DNA from: Paragordius varius
Taxonomy: Eukaryota > Nematomorpha
Reading direction: 5' to 3'
Length of the DNA: 64,000 bases
Assembly: GCA_964247055.1 (NCBI GenBank)
Contig: OZ176057.1
Span: forward strand, 124,001 to 188,000
The position numbers and the translations under genes are program-made. Positions 1 to 12,610 of the stretch are shown piece by piece (position 1 is the stretch's first letter; each line of letters starts with the position of its first letter). The notes beneath the pieces were generated by a model. It was not told the origin of the DNA. It was given only the letters and a program-made list of their open reading frames with translations, and did not search any database.

Positions 1-3000
1 GTAATTAATGGACGGAAAGGAACGCCTAAATCTCCACCCGCTATAACGGTCATTAATCGCAAAAATTATTTTGGCGGCGCAAATAAACTGGACAAATCGG
101 GTGATGACGAAGCAAACAACAACTGTCAAGACGACATCCCATGGGTTCGAATAATTAGCAATGGGTTTCTTTCATGTCCCATACAAGCACATTTAGAGGG
201 ACACAGGTAGGTTGTTGTTTAATTTATTATAAAGAAAACTTTACGTTTGTCAAAGATTACTTGTAGTAATCGAATATTCACTATAAATTCATATAATTTT
301 AGCTGAATTATAATTGCAATATAATAATAACGAGATGATTTAGTTTAAAATAAAAAATTAGTATGATACAGACGCCAAATAATTAACTTACACGGTGTAT
401 CTAATATTTATTTCATCATTCATTAATGTTTTTTGACAATTTTTGCAGTTTGGGTACGCTAATTTTTTTCTGATCAAATATAGGCTCAAATTAATTGCTT
501 TGGATGGGATTGAGTTGAAGGATTCTCCAATATTTGATATATTAACCATATTCCCGGGTGAGCGATTAGATGTCCAACTGATTCAAACTGATTTCCCTGC
601 CAGAGAACAACGACCGCCAAGCGTAGAATGGGAAAGTTTTGCATTGCATTGGATTTCTCATGGCGATTGCCTTGTTAAAGGTATTCATGCAAATGCAACA
701 TCATACATCGTTTATCGAAACCAGGATATCACAAATAGCCTTAGTAAACAAGTAGTAGATGATGACTATGAGGATTGTAATGGAGAAATCATGACAGCAA
801 CAGCAACAAGTCCACAAAACAATTTTGATCAACTTTTACAGAGTGTTATGGAAATGAATTTGAACCCGTCCAACATACCCAATAAGGCGTTTGATTGGCA
901 AGTTGCGCTGAATACATCAATAGTATATATATACAATTTACAATTAAAATTCACCCACAAATTCAAATTCACCCTTGAACAATTCAAATTCACCCTATTT
1001 CAGGCTAATATACCTTAATATTAAATATATCTTAATGGCATATTTCATTTTTTTTTCAGTATTATTTTATCTAAACAAAATTTTATTTTTAAAAAATATA
1101 TAAAATATAAGTAATTTTTATTTTAAAAAACAATTCGAATTGTTCGAGGGTGGAATTTTTGGAGGGTGAAATTGAATTGTTTAAGGGTGAATTGGACCTG
1201 CAAATGGCAACTTATTTTATCTATAGTAATTACTTTACATTACATCTTTTGTAGATTTTTAACCCAACACATATGGAAGATTTTAATCAAAATGACCGAT
1301 ATATCCGATTAAATGACATACAGCCTCTCGAAAAAACGAAAATAATTTATGATAATATAGGGTCTCTTTCAAATTTGGCGCAAGATACGCTTGTGGTGGA
1401 CCATAAAATATTTTTGTTTGTGGATAGTCCAATCATATATGAGAGTAAGATTGTATCTTGACATATTAATATTTCTTATGAATGATAATCATTCATTTTA
1501 TAGTAATATCGCTTTTATTTTAATTAACACAGACATGCCGATTTTCAATAACATTTCATATCGGGCTCCAAGTCACCCGCTCTTGACACAATTTTCCCAA
1601 ATCGATAAAGAGCAATTCTGTAATTACGAGACTCACCCGCATTGCAAATATGAATTCTGCGCCTGTACTCACCTGTACAACATACCGCTAGGGTCAGTTA
1701 TTGAGCTCATATTAATAGACGAAGGTAAAACCATCATTTAAAGGCATTGATTATTTTCTGTTTATGGCTACATATATAAAGGCGTATTTGTATATCTTTT
1801 AGGGCTAAATGGTGAATATGATATCCATTCAGTGCATTTACATGGCAGCTATTTCATCGTTTTGGCTCAACAAAAAATGGGTCCCAATGTCACTATTGAA
1901 AGGGTTACTTATTTATTTTCAATCATTCAATCATAATCAAAATAAAAATAATCTTTTAATGATTCTCAATATATTTCAGGGCTGGGAGCCGGTTCTAAAT
2001 GTTAAGGGCCGGTTCCGGAACAACTAAATTTTTAGAGAACCAACGGGGTTCCGGTTCCAATTGTTCAAGAATCACCCCGGTTCCGGTTAAAAACCAACGC
2101 TGTTCTAGGTTCCACTTGCTCAGGAACCGACCCGGTTCCAGTTCCACTTTTTTTGAACCGGTTTCAAGCCCTGATATATTTTGCGGATTTCACGGGGCTT
2201 GCGAGTCGCAGAATAGGCTTTAAACTAATCTAATCAATATATTTATCTATCTTAATACTCTAATTTAAAATATATTGGGTAAAATAATACGCTCTTGGTG
2301 AGAATGAAACAAATTTTTGTTTTCATGACTGTTTAATCACAGAATACCGATAATGACGTACCATTTGAGGACGTCTAAATAGGTGTTTCATTTTAACTTT
2401 GAAATTAATAAATTTTTTTTTCCACAGATAAAGTTGTTGGATGAGAATGGGAAACTAAGGCGCAACTATAGGCATTACAGTGTGAAGGATTCAGTTTCAA
2501 TCCCAGAAGGTGGCTACACTATTGTGCGCTTTAGGGCCGACAATCCAGGTTTCTTTTTTCTTTTATGCAACATTTATAACAATGTGAATTTTGCTGTATT
2601 ACAAATAAACTTTGTAAAATTTGACTAAATGGTTTTAATTCAAAAAAATAATTTAAATATAAAATTGAGTGTATATCCGATTCTCTTTTTATTATTTAGC
2701 AATTCAAAACGATAGGTTTAATTAAATCAAGTATAAAAGTGTGGGTGCTTTATAAAAAATGTTTGTCATTTAGCTTTTATGTTTTGTCTTTATGATTTCT
2801 ATTTTTCCTGTATCTCCTACAAAGACCTGTTTGAAAACTTGCATAATTATAAATCATTACAGGGTGGGGTTGAACACAGAAACTAATTCAATTAATGGGT
2901 GCATTTATAAGTCCCTAAAAAATATCGTATTTTAAATATAGGCTGAGAATTCTCAGGAAATTGTTTTCAAGCTGATATCATAATAAATAACTATTATCGT

Positions 3001-3202
3001 AATTTTAATAGGAAAATTCGGAATTTGTTATATTTATGTTTTTGATTTAGGCTTTTGGATGTTTCACTGTCATTTGCACTTTCATTTGTTCCAAGGAATG
3101 GCTGTCGTTTTCCAAATAGGAAATATCACTCAAATGAGACCAACGCCCTCTAATTTTCCTCAATGTGGTCCCTGGCTTTCATCTTATCCAACTCATCTTT
3201 AA
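1..3202 (+). CDS. Laccase-like multicopper oxidase MCO-1, 3' seven exons (5' end outside window)
   Basis: Multicopper oxidases couple one-electron oxidation of phenols or metals to reduction of oxygen to water; arthropod members are extracellular and act in cuticle tanning or metal handling. Exons, by splice consensus, phase and comparison with MCO-2: 1-206, 484-922, 1255-1444, 1533-1724, 1803-1903, 2428-2548, 3051-3202; TAA at 3200-3202. Visible motifs: the GFLSCPIQAHLEGHR and FPGERLDV segments of the second cupredoxin domain, the copper motif HSVHLHG in the fifth exon, and HCHLHFHLFQGM (type 1/type 3 copper site) in the last. All seven exons stay in frame with canonical GT-AG borders, so this copy looks functional as far as it is visible. 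The first two copper motifs (HWHG, HSH) lie upstream of the window. Introns carry two MITEs. Substrate cannot be assigned. Confidence 0.88.
932..1207. mobile_element. MITE in MCO-1 intron (TIR with inner 21-bp repeats)
   Basis: Short non-autonomous element between exons 484-922 and 1255-1444. Its imperfect terminal inverted repeats of about 25 bp end in AAATTCACCC on the left and start GGGTGAATT on the right, ending near GCAAATGG. Inside are copies of the unit TTGAACAATTCAAATTCACCC-like, shortened here to one full unit. The same element sits at the same place in MCO-2, so it was present before the duplication. Superfamily not determined. Confidence 0.6.
1977..2173. mobile_element. hAT-type MITE, 197 bp, with 8-bp target duplication
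   Basis: The element starts CAGGGCTGGGAGCCGG and ends with the inverse CCGGTTTCAAGCCCTG. It is flanked on both sides by the 8-bp direct repeat ATATATTT (1969-1976 and 2174-2181), the hAT signature. The interior is rich in CCGGTTCC-like subterminal repeats and codes for nothing. It lies in the MCO-1 intron 1904-2427. The matching MCO-2 intron lacks it, so it inserted after the duplication. Confidence 0.82.
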
Positions 3203-3742
3203 AATTCTAAAATAACCGTCATAATTTGTAAATTTTGTACAATTGTGAATAAACTTGTGATATATATATATATCTATTATATTTATTTGATTTGTAAGTT
3301 TTGTTTGAGCACTTAAGATTTAAAAATATTTTTAAGTTAATTGGTAAATTAACGTTATAGCTTTTTTGCTTTTATTTGTGTTCCTTAGAAATTCGAAATA
3401 TTATCATTTATTGGTAATGGATGGATTGATTGAGTTATCACATGTCTGATGAGACGGATATTTGTATAACATTGTATGACAAAATATATGGGCTCATTAA
3501 TAAACATAAAATGTGCATATTTTGTGTCTCTTTCAAAATGAGATGACAATGCGACAAAATTAAAAGTAATACTTAATAAATAAAAAACCATTTAGACCAC
3601 ATATGTAATGTAATTAAACCTATTAAATGAAGTATAATTGTTAAATAATATGAGTGTAATTTGTAAACTTTTCTCAAAATAATTAAACAAAAATTATCCA
3701 ATCATGGAGGTAATGTAGGCTTATTCATATAATGTTCTAAGG
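3203..3742. repeat. Downstream flank of MCO-1, duplicated at 18402-18944
   Basis: Non-coding AT-rich sequence after MCO-1 that matches the sequence after MCO-2, with small indels. The shared block runs through the last codons of the convergent gene MCO-3: the reverse strand still reads Phe-Asp-Leu next to the junction near 3741, where satellite DNA takes over. I see no independent gene here. Confidence 0.75.
3248..3253 (+). promoter_or_regulatory. Poly(A) signal AATAAA of MCO-1
   Basis: AATAAA lies 46 bp after the MCO-1 stop codon and is the first canonical signal downstream. A short TA run follows. Confidence 0.5.
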
Positions 3743-4650
3743 TCGAAAACTCCATCTATCCTAATACTGAAAAGGGTGGTTTCGGTGGCGGATGTATGTA
3801 AACTCAATATACGAATATCCACTAAGACAGTTGCATCAATCAGGTCCAAGTCGTACAAAAAATCGTCCGGCAAAATCTGTTCAAATTGGTTCTCAGCCAA
3901 ATCAACCACCATTCTTAACTCCATCTATCCTAATACTGAAAAGGGGTGGTTTCGGTGGCAAATGGATGTAAACTCAATATACGAATATCCATTAAGACAG
4001 TTGCATCAATCAGGTCCAAGTCTTACAAAAAACCGTCCGGCAAAATCTGTTCAAATTGGTTCTCAACCAAATCAACCAACCTTCTTAACTCCATCTAACC
4101 TAATACTGAAAAGGGGTGGTTTCTGAGACGGATGGATGTAAACTCTATATACGATAATCCATTAACACAGTTACATCCAAATCAGTTGTCAACATTCCTA
4201 ACTCCATCTATCCTAATACTGAAAAGGGGTGGTTTCGGTGGCGGATGGATGCAAACTTAATATACGAATATCCATTAAGACAGTTGCATCAATCAGATCC
4301 AAGTCTTACAAAAAACCGTCCGGCAAATTCTGTTCAAATTGGTCAACCAAATCAACCAACCTTCTTAACTCCATCTAACCTAATACTGAAAAGGGGTGGT
4401 TTCGGAGACGGATGGATATAAACTCTATATACGATAATCCATTAACACAGTTACATCCAAATCAGTTGTCCAACATTCCTAACTCCATCTATCCTAATAC
4501 TGAAAAGGGGTGGTTTCGGTGACGGATGGATGTAAACTTAATATACGATAATCCATTAACACAGTTACATCCAAATCAGTTGTCCAACATTCCTAACTCC
4601 ATCTATCCTAATACTGAAAAGCGGTGGTTTCGGTGACGGATGGATCCAAA
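3743..4650. repeat. Satellite array 1 (mixed 170-bp and 114-bp units)
   Basis: About six tandem units bounded by the motif CTATCCTAATACTGAAAAG and GGATGGATGTAAAC. Long units (near 170 bp) carry a 60-bp segment between GTTGCAT and CCAAATC that short units (near 114 bp, e.g. 4523-4636) lack. The array ends GGATGGATCCAAATC, the same end as array 2. The short unit is a whole number of codons (38). In that frame it reads ...NPLTQLHPNQLSNIPNS then IYPNTEK, interrupted by TGA in some units. Confidence 0.9.
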
Positions 4651-5242
4651 TCATAATAAGATTATCTATGTATACCAACATCAAAAACATCTAATGCTTT
4701 AAGACATTTTCCTTTTCATATAAATCCAATACAGCTCTCTCACTGTAAATACTTATTTACAAAAAAATTTTGTTATAACTATTATTTAATTAATGTTTTA
4801 TTATTTAAACCCCCAAAAATGGGGTCACTATATCATCAAAAAATAAATAATATAATCATATATAATATATTGAGATATGGTGTGGTTATTTTTACAATCT
4901 ATTTTTCGTGTCTTGTCAAAAATCAATTAGAGGAGATAGCGATTCCGTTACCCTTAATTTTTTAAAACACTAATATTTTATACAACCAACATCAAAGTTA
5001 TTGGCAAGATTTAATTTAAAAATTAAAACTAAAACCCTCTTGTGTTGATTACACCTCTACATATTTCTTAAAAATTAAAATATAGACAAAACGGAAAAAC
5101 TTAAATTTTTCAATATAAGAATATCCATATTTGTTACAACAGGGTTGTCCACTCTATTCAGTATTAACCAGCTCTAAAAAATTTTAATACATATAAAATT
5201 GAATTTCAATCAAAATTTAAGGTTTTTTAGATGATATATAAT
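4651..5242. repeat. 3' flank of satellite array 1, paralogous to 40135-40774
   Basis: AT-rich sequence matching the downstream side of array 2 with many small differences. Its first 54 bases stay open as a short peptide tail ending QHQKHLML and a stop. Array 2 has an equivalent tail ending QHPKHLML. Beyond that I see no coding potential. The flank resumes at 8542 after the hAT insertion. Confidence 0.65.
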
Positions 5243-8200
5243 TAAGGTGACCAGATGTCCCGCTTTTTCACGATTATGTAAAAAAAATTTTTTTTTTAAT
5301 ACAACAAATAAATTTTTTTTATCCGTTTAAATTATTTATCATTAAATATCTTTAAAATCTATATAAATTTCAAATTAAAATTTTTTATTTTTAAATTAAA
5401 AATATTTATTTTTTTCGAATTTATATTATATGATTATTTACTTTCCTTCCTAATACTACTGTCATTATTATCAAAAAGCCAAATTAATACCACAAATCTC
5501 TAGATTAAAAGACAAACACAAATCGGTACCTTACACATTTATTCCAGAAAATTAAGGTAATATAATATTTATTATACTAATATTTTAGTTTTATTACTTG
5601 CCAACATTATTAAAAAGCCAAATTAATACCACAAATCGGTAGCTTAAAAGACAAATTGATACCACAAATTGGTACCTTACACGTTTATTTCACTAATAGT
5701 AGTTTTTAAATATGAGCACAAAAAGAGGTTGTAAATTCAACGATGAATTAATGAAAGATTTTCCTTATATTAAAAAACGAAGAATGAATCATCTGTTAAA
5801 TATCTTATATGCGAGGGGGAATTCCTAGTACATAGCGGCAAGCATGATATTACAAAGCATATGGAAACACAGAAACATAAAAAATGTTTAGATATGGTGG
5901 CAACATCTTACAAAATGAGCGATTTTTTTCGAAAAACCGCTTTTGGAGAGGAAGAAAAGAATTTGGCACTAGCTGAGGGCGTGTTATCTTTTCACGCCGT
6001 TAATCACAATCATTCCTTTAGATCTATGGACTGTACCTCATAGGTTATTCGCACGTTATTCCATAAAAAATTTACATGTGCCCGTACACAGGCTGAAGCC
6101 ATTGTGTGCAATGTCCTTTCGCCACATGCATTTTATGAAATACAAAAAGATTTGCTAAAAATTAATTTCTTATCCCTATACTCTGATGCATCAAATCACC
6201 ATCAAACAAAATTATTTCCCACTTTAATAAGATATTTTGATTCAGAAACCGGAATAAAAATTAAAATTTTAGATTTAATTTCTCTACCCGGTGAAAACTC
6301 CGAAATAATATATACCTCAATAATGAATATTCTAGAAAAAAATAATTTAAAAGACAAAATTATCGCCATATTGCGCTGACAACACCAATACGAACTTTGG
6401 TGGAAAAGCAAGGAGGGGAACAAAAAATATTTTTCATAAATTAACACATAATCTTAATCAAAACATTATTGTCTGTGCAGCGCATATAATACACAACGCT
6501 ATTCAAACAGCTACTGATTTGTTACCCCTAGATGTGGAAAATGTAGTTGTTAAAATATATTCCTATTTTTATATATACATGGTACGTGTTGAAACCCTTA
6601 AAGAATTCTGTGAAAAGGCAGAAGTTCAATATCAAAAAATGCTTGGATATTGCAAAGTTGGTTAGCTTTTATGCCAGCTATCGAATATGATCCTTTAAAA
6701 AAATTTTTTATCACAGGACAAATGTCCTACAACTTTAAAAGAGTTTTTTGAAAGGGATTCTTCAAAAATATGGTTAGAATTCTTACATAATCAAGCTTCT
6801 CTCTTTCAAAATAGTGTTAAAATATAGAGAAGGTGACAAAATTTCGGCAATCGAAGTAGCCAATGAAGTTAGTAACCTAAAATTCCAATGTCAAGAACGG
6901 TTAGAAAATATTTTTATACCATTAACCATCCGTAATATAATAAATAATTTAGAAAAACAAGGCTTAATAAATCCCCAAGATATCGTGTACCATATAAAAA
7001 TGTTATATACAAACAGTAAAGATTATTTGGAAGACTGGACGACGCAATTCAATGAAATTGATCATTTTCATTGGATTACATTAAAATCAGAATTTAATTG
7101 GTGCGATGTTCAAAAATCATTTGATTATATCTGCTCCCAAAAATTCTCAAAAAGTAATCTTTCAGAAAATGACTTTTTTCTGAAGTATCATTGGTTAAAA
7201 GATATATTAATAATGAAAATAAATTATGGACAAAAGAAAAATATACAGTAGAAAAAAATGGTTGGAAATATTTCATCATTTTGAAGCCAACTATATTACA
7301 TACAATAATATTTTAAAAATTGTGGAATTCGCACTATCTTTAGCTGGAACCAACGCTGCTACTGAGCGCGTTTTTTCCACAGTAAATCAGGTGTGGACAT
7401 CGGAAAAATAAATTTAAATGTTGAAACTTTAAACGCCGTTTTATCTGTCAAATATAATTTGACAAATTGTTGTGAAGACTTCTACAATATTTTAAAAATG
7501 ATGACAATCTGCTAAAACGCATTCACTCAAACAAAAAATATACCAAAGAATAAAATATTTTCTTTAAAGTTTTTGTGTTAAAAAATAAACAAAATTACTT
7601 AAAATATTGTATAAGTCTTCATAATTTGTCAAATTATATTTGAACACATAAAATGGCTTTTATTCAACATTTAAATTTGATTCCGTGTCCTTACTTAATT
7701 TACTGTGGAAAAACCCGTTCAATAGGAGTGGTTCAGGTAAAGATAATGCAAATTCTACAATTAAAATATTATTGTATGGAACATAAATTGTTTAAAAATG
7801 ATTATTTTAACTATTTCTATCCTACGTATTTTTTTTGTTGTCCATAATATAAGTTTTCATTCAATATATTTATTTAATAATGAGACTTCATAAAAAAGTG
7901 TCATTGTGCACCGTCTTGTCTTCCAAATAATCGTTTCTGTTTGTATAAAATTTTTTTATAATCTGGCTATTAATTGAGCCTTGTTTTTCTGGATGCTTTA
8001 TAATATTGCGATTAGATTATAAAATTATTTTCTAACCTTTTTTGACTTGGAATTTTGACCATTGTCCTATGATAAAAAATAGGATTCTAGGAGATCACAT
8101 TTTTATAAATATTTCAATCGCTGGCAAAAGAGCTAACCAACAGTTCTACAATATCCGAGCATTTTAACATCTATATTTTCCACATCCAGGGGTAACAAAT

Positions 8201-8533
8201 CATTAGCTGTTTGAGTAGCGTTGTGTATCTGCCAATAATGTTTTGATTAGATTATTCGCTAAATTGTTAAAAATATTTTTTGTGTCGCTTCTTGCATCAC
8301 CCAGCGCACTTTGTGATGATTTCGTCTTTATTATTTTTTTCTAGAATATTACAATCACTTCACCCTTTGTTTCTGCACATGTAAATTTATTGAATATGGT
8401 GCAAACAACCTGTGAAGTACAAATATTTTTATATTTATAATGTATTTGTGTTAAAAATAAATAAAGTTGCCCCCAATAACCCTCCCTTCTCAGATTTGTC
8501 CCGCTTTTTCCTTCAAAAAATCTGGTCACCTTA
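5243..8533. mobile_element. Broken hAT DNA transposon with inverted second half
   Basis: The element is bounded by TAAGGTGACCAGAT and its inverse ATCTGGTCACCTTA, each flanked by the 8-bp duplication TATATAAT (5235-5242, 8534-8541), as hAT elements make. Plus-strand transposase remnants in order: an N-terminal block near 5712 (STKRGCKFNDEL) with a BED/TTF-like zinc-finger region; HNHSFRSMDC near 6010; the conserved core at 6104-6379; and the C-terminal dimerisation block ALSLAGTNAATERVFST near 7330-7380. Several frameshifts and stops split the frame, so it cannot make transposase. From about 7560 to 8533 the sequence is an inverted, internally deleted copy of the same element, with matches such as QVVCTIFNKFTCAETKGEVIV split on the minus strand. 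Confidence 0.85.
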
Positions 8534-8541
8534 TATATAAT

Positions 8542-8816
8542 CCAAAATTGAGCTCAAAATCGAACAAAAATTATTATGTAAAGCAGCCGCAATGATATTT
8601 GTGTTGCCCTGTGATAGAGCTTTATTTTGAATTAATATGCTAATATATATATATATATATATATATATGCGTTAGTTATATTATAGTAATTGTGATCATG
8701 CAAATAGTTATATTCATATGTGTAAATTCAATAATATTTGGCTGTATATTAATTATATTTCAAGAGCCTTAAACATTTCAAGTTGGTCCTTATTTTTGTT
8801 TTGTTTTTAACCATTA
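8542..8816. other. AT-rich spacer with (AT)n microsatellite
   Basis: This continues the satellite flank after the hAT element. A pure AT dinucleotide run lies at about 8643-8670. A stretch at 8759-8800 (TTTCAAGAGCCTTAAACATTTC-type) resembles the outer end of a MITE whose other end is near 9945-10020. No gene seen. Confidence 0.5.
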
Positions 8817-9613
8817 CACTGGACAACAAATCGCCACTAGAGATTTTTGCATATTCTGATATTTACTATCAGTTTAACAATAAATTCGAAATAAAAATAT
8901 AATTTCACCTAAGAATTTTGATTGATTTTTTTCGATGAAGCGTCCTCTTTATCAAAATTTTACTAAAAAATGTTTTCCTTTAAAAACATACAAATGCCCA
9001 ATTTTAATTCATGATTCGAAAGAGTAGTAAAAACTCTATAAAACGCATACTAATATGTTTTACATCGATAGCTAATATTGGACATAGGAAGCTACAAACG
9101 CGCGAAGCGAGAGCGTTTTCCTTAATTATTATATTTTTACTAAGGGATGAAAATAGATACTTGGTATAGATTATAAATGTCCAAAAGATACAACAAGAAT
9201 GTTTTTTTATTAAAACACTTATTTGTTGCTTTTATGTCATTCAAAACTTTAGTTTTTGCGATTTTTAAGACAAGGTAATTTTGATCATTTTAACGATTAT
9301 GTAATAAATTTACAGTTATAAATATGGATTTTAATATCCACTAAGTAAAATAATTTTGATGATAATAATTTAAAAAAGCAAACCAAAAGTTCAAAATTCT
9401 TTTCATAAATTTTGTACTAATGTAACCCTAACAATTTTAATGTCAAAAATATTTATAAGTTTTATGCTATATCGGAGCCAAATCGATAAATCCTAATAAA
9501 TGAAAATTTTTAGGTCTTAAGCCATTTTTTCAGATCTACTCTTTAGGTATTTTAATGAATTGGATTTTAAATTTACAAGAATGGCACTTAAAAAAGTCAA
9601 ATGGTGTCTAGTG
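8817..9613 (+). mobile_element. CACTA-like non-autonomous transposon, copy 1 (797 bp)
   Basis: It starts CACTGGACAACAAAT and ends GGTGTCTAGTG, near-inverse ends with TTA on both outer sides. Copies 2 (50482-51600) and 3 (53827-54899) share the same termini and interior. Ends beginning CACT(A/G) with a 3-bp target duplication fit the CMC/EnSpm group, but no transposase is encoded. A conserved GC-rich island CGCGCGAAGCGAGAGCG sits near 9098 in otherwise AT-rich DNA. Confidence 0.65.
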
Positions 9614-11444
9614 TTATCAATCAAATCGTGTATATTCATCTGTTTTATTAATTTTAATCTATTATTTGATATCAACTTTAGATCGCTATCGACTTTTAAT
9701 TATTCTAATACCATAATTTTATTGATTTCTTCAAAATTTTTTAAATATTTATAGATTTTAACATTTATAAAATATATATGTTGTTTGTATTATTTAATTC
9801 GAAATTTTTATTAAAGACATTTATAAGTTAATAATTTTCTTAAATTGAAAAAAATTAGTTGAATTAAAAAAATTATTTTTTTAAAAAATATATAATAAAA
9901 AAATGAGGTTAAAAAAATAATAAAAAAAACATAAATTGAGGGCCAACTTGAAGGGACTAACTTGAAGTGTTTAAGGACCAAAGTGAAGTGTTTAAGGACA
10001 CTCTTTAAGTTTAAATGGTATATATGCAAATCTGTTTTAACATACAACTTTTATTAGTACCCATAACGGCACATGAATTATTATAATCTTTTATGTTTAG
10101 TTGTTTAAAAATTAACTCTATTGACTTTTTACCTTTATCGTTTGGTTTCTCTAAACGACATTTCTTTAATTATTTTATTTGAAACATTTTAGTGACATTT
10201 GCATAGTTGGATATTATCTTATTTTTAAAAACGTAAATATCGTAAAATAACTTTATTACAATAAATTACTATCATATTAATTCTACTAAATATTAAATCT
10301 AATAATTAACAAATTTTAAAAAATAAAAATTATTTATTACTAATTTTTGTTAGGTATATTATTTGGGTAAATTTTATATTTGAATTAAGTAAGGTGAGAT
10401 GGGCTTAAATGAGTTTTCATGTCTGAGCTTTGAATTTTTTCTTCGTGAAACCCAAAACAATGACATAAAATACAGTAAAATAATGGATAAAGGTCCTAAA
10501 AAGCCTAATTATCTAATTACATGATTGCAATTTGGATATATGAAAACAAAAGGGTAAGAGCAAGAATAATATTAAAGTAATATAGTTACTTGTCTTTATG
10601 AAAACTTTTAATTTTTTATGTTTCTTTATAATTTCATTTTTACTTATAAATATATAGTAAAAATTGGGAATGTACAGAAAAAAAGGTCTTTCAACAAGAC
10701 AAATATCCCATTTAAAAGACTGCAATATTTAGAGTAAAAATTGAATTTATAGGGACATAAAATATAAAGCAAATTTTATTAAAAAGCAACGCCATTCTTT
10801 TTAAACCATAATTTATCCTATAAAAATAGATAATTAATTATGTTACCCATTTACATTTCTATATTATAATTTGTAGTTTAAAACAATGAGTTATATTCAA
10901 AAAATTAAAATTAAAAAAGTATGGTTGTCTTTTAGATAAAAATATTTGTCTTTATATTTGCATTAAAATCAGTTGTCCAAGTCTACCGAATTTTATATAT
11001 TTCTCAAAATTCAAATTATACAGAACACTCAAAAACTAAAATTTAATAAAGATAAACATATTTTTAAAACCATATAACTCACAGTATTGTATTACACGAA
11101 TTAAGATGCAAGTATTAATTATCAACTTGTATATTTAAAAATATTAATTAAATGGTTTATGAGGGCATTATCAAGGTTTAAGAAGGTATAATTTTTTAAT
11201 AAAAAAAATATTTTTTTACAATTTTTATAGGATAAAGAGCGACATCTATAAATTTTATAAAATATTAATGTATATAAAAAAATAAATTTCGTTTATAATT
11301 GTATAAACTGCATCAGATAAAGGCTGAGACAAAAATAAACTAAAAATAATATAAAAGTTAATTTTATTTATAAAGTTTTAATTCCAATTGATTTGTTTAT
11401 ATATATGGTCTTTTGAGGTTTAACGTGATTTATCTCTGTCAGAA
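9614..11444. other. Non-coding AT-rich stretch with MITE fragments
   Basis: Mostly simple AT-rich sequence. At about 9945-10025 there are repeated CAACTTGAAG / GTGTTTAAGGAC motifs, likely one end of a MITE whose partner end lies near 8760, so copy 1 of the CACTA-like element may be nested inside it. At about 10880-10975 there is a fragment of the pogo-like MITE family (ATGGTTGTCTTTTAGA motif). No credible gene. Confidence 0.45.
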
Positions 11445-12610
11445 CTACCGAGTAATCCCTATCACCAATAAACTATATAAACTACTTCTCAAGAAGCTGG
11501 TTTTAGATTGAAGCGAAATACTACAGATGATATAGCCAATAGTAATGCTATAATATCGAGATATAACAAAATCGGTAAAAGTTTGTACTTTAATTTTTTG
11601 GACTTCAGTATGGCATTTGACATATTCAACCATGACTCTCTCTGGAAGATTTTTCAATCTTGGAGAATTTCATCCCACAAAATACTTTTGTTGCAAACGG
11701 TGTGTTCTAAGCAAACAGCTGCGATCAAAGCACAATACGGTCCCATCGACTGGTTTCCTATTCTCAGAGGTGTGGGACACGGATGTGTTTTTTCCCCGTC
11801 CTATTCAACTTATACACAGAAACTTTATTCCGAAATTGTGAACTTTGGCAACATATTGGAGTCCGCATCGATGGTCTTACTGCACGCAATCTCCGATACG
11901 CTGATGATACAGTTCTCTTGACTAAATCTCATCCGGACATTATTTATCTCCTAAATAGATTACAGTCGAAGCAAGTTTTATGGGTCTGAATCTTAATCTC
12001 TCCAAATTTTATTCAAAAATACTCAACGTTCCCCAGATACAATATCACTTAATGCATCCTCTCTCGATGTAACCGATTACTGTAAGTATTTGGGTTCAAT
12101 AAGTTCAGATCTCAACATACGAGCAAGGCCTGCATTAGGGGCTACCATAGGCATGCTGTTCAGATATGAACTTTTCGGTTATAAGAGTTTTAACCAAATC
12201 AGCCCTAAAAGCAATGGTTTACACCGTCGATTTTTAAAATTTTAATCATAGGTAAGTAAATCCACCGACAAAGTCCAATTTTTTTCAAATGTGGTGTTCC
12301 CGGAAAATTTTACGTACCTAGAAAGCCCACATCTCTAATTCATATATATATATATATACATAACTTCCTCAAACATCAATCAAATATCTAGGCTACATTC
12401 TTCGATCCGATGCCCTTAAGAAAAAACATTCTCCCTGAGTTAGTCGATGGGACTCGCAAAAGAGGCCGCTCCAAAAAGTGGTTTTTCCATATTATTAAAT
12501 CAATTGCAAACCTTACACTCTCCCAAATAATTTGAAAGTCTCAAGATCGTCTGGAATGGAAAACGCTTATTTATGAGAGAGATAAGAGTCGTTACGCGAA
12601 TAACTCTTAA
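11445..12610 (+). mobile_element. Decayed RTE-type LINE reverse transcriptase fragment
   Basis: The plus strand encodes pieces of a reverse transcriptase in more than one frame. NTTDDIANSNAIISRY and the FNFLDFSMAFDIFNHDSLW palm block lie at 11520-11640. A WFPILRGVGHGCVFSP block is near 11750-11800. The catalytic box LRYADDTVLL is near 11890-11920 in a shifted frame. Near 12430-12600 is the C-terminal tail typical of BovB/RTE elements (TRKRGRSKKW, then QDRLEWK). Frameshifts, stops and an internal insertion around 12200-12400 show it is long dead. It is not the same family as the LINE at 21997-25419. Confidence 0.75.
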
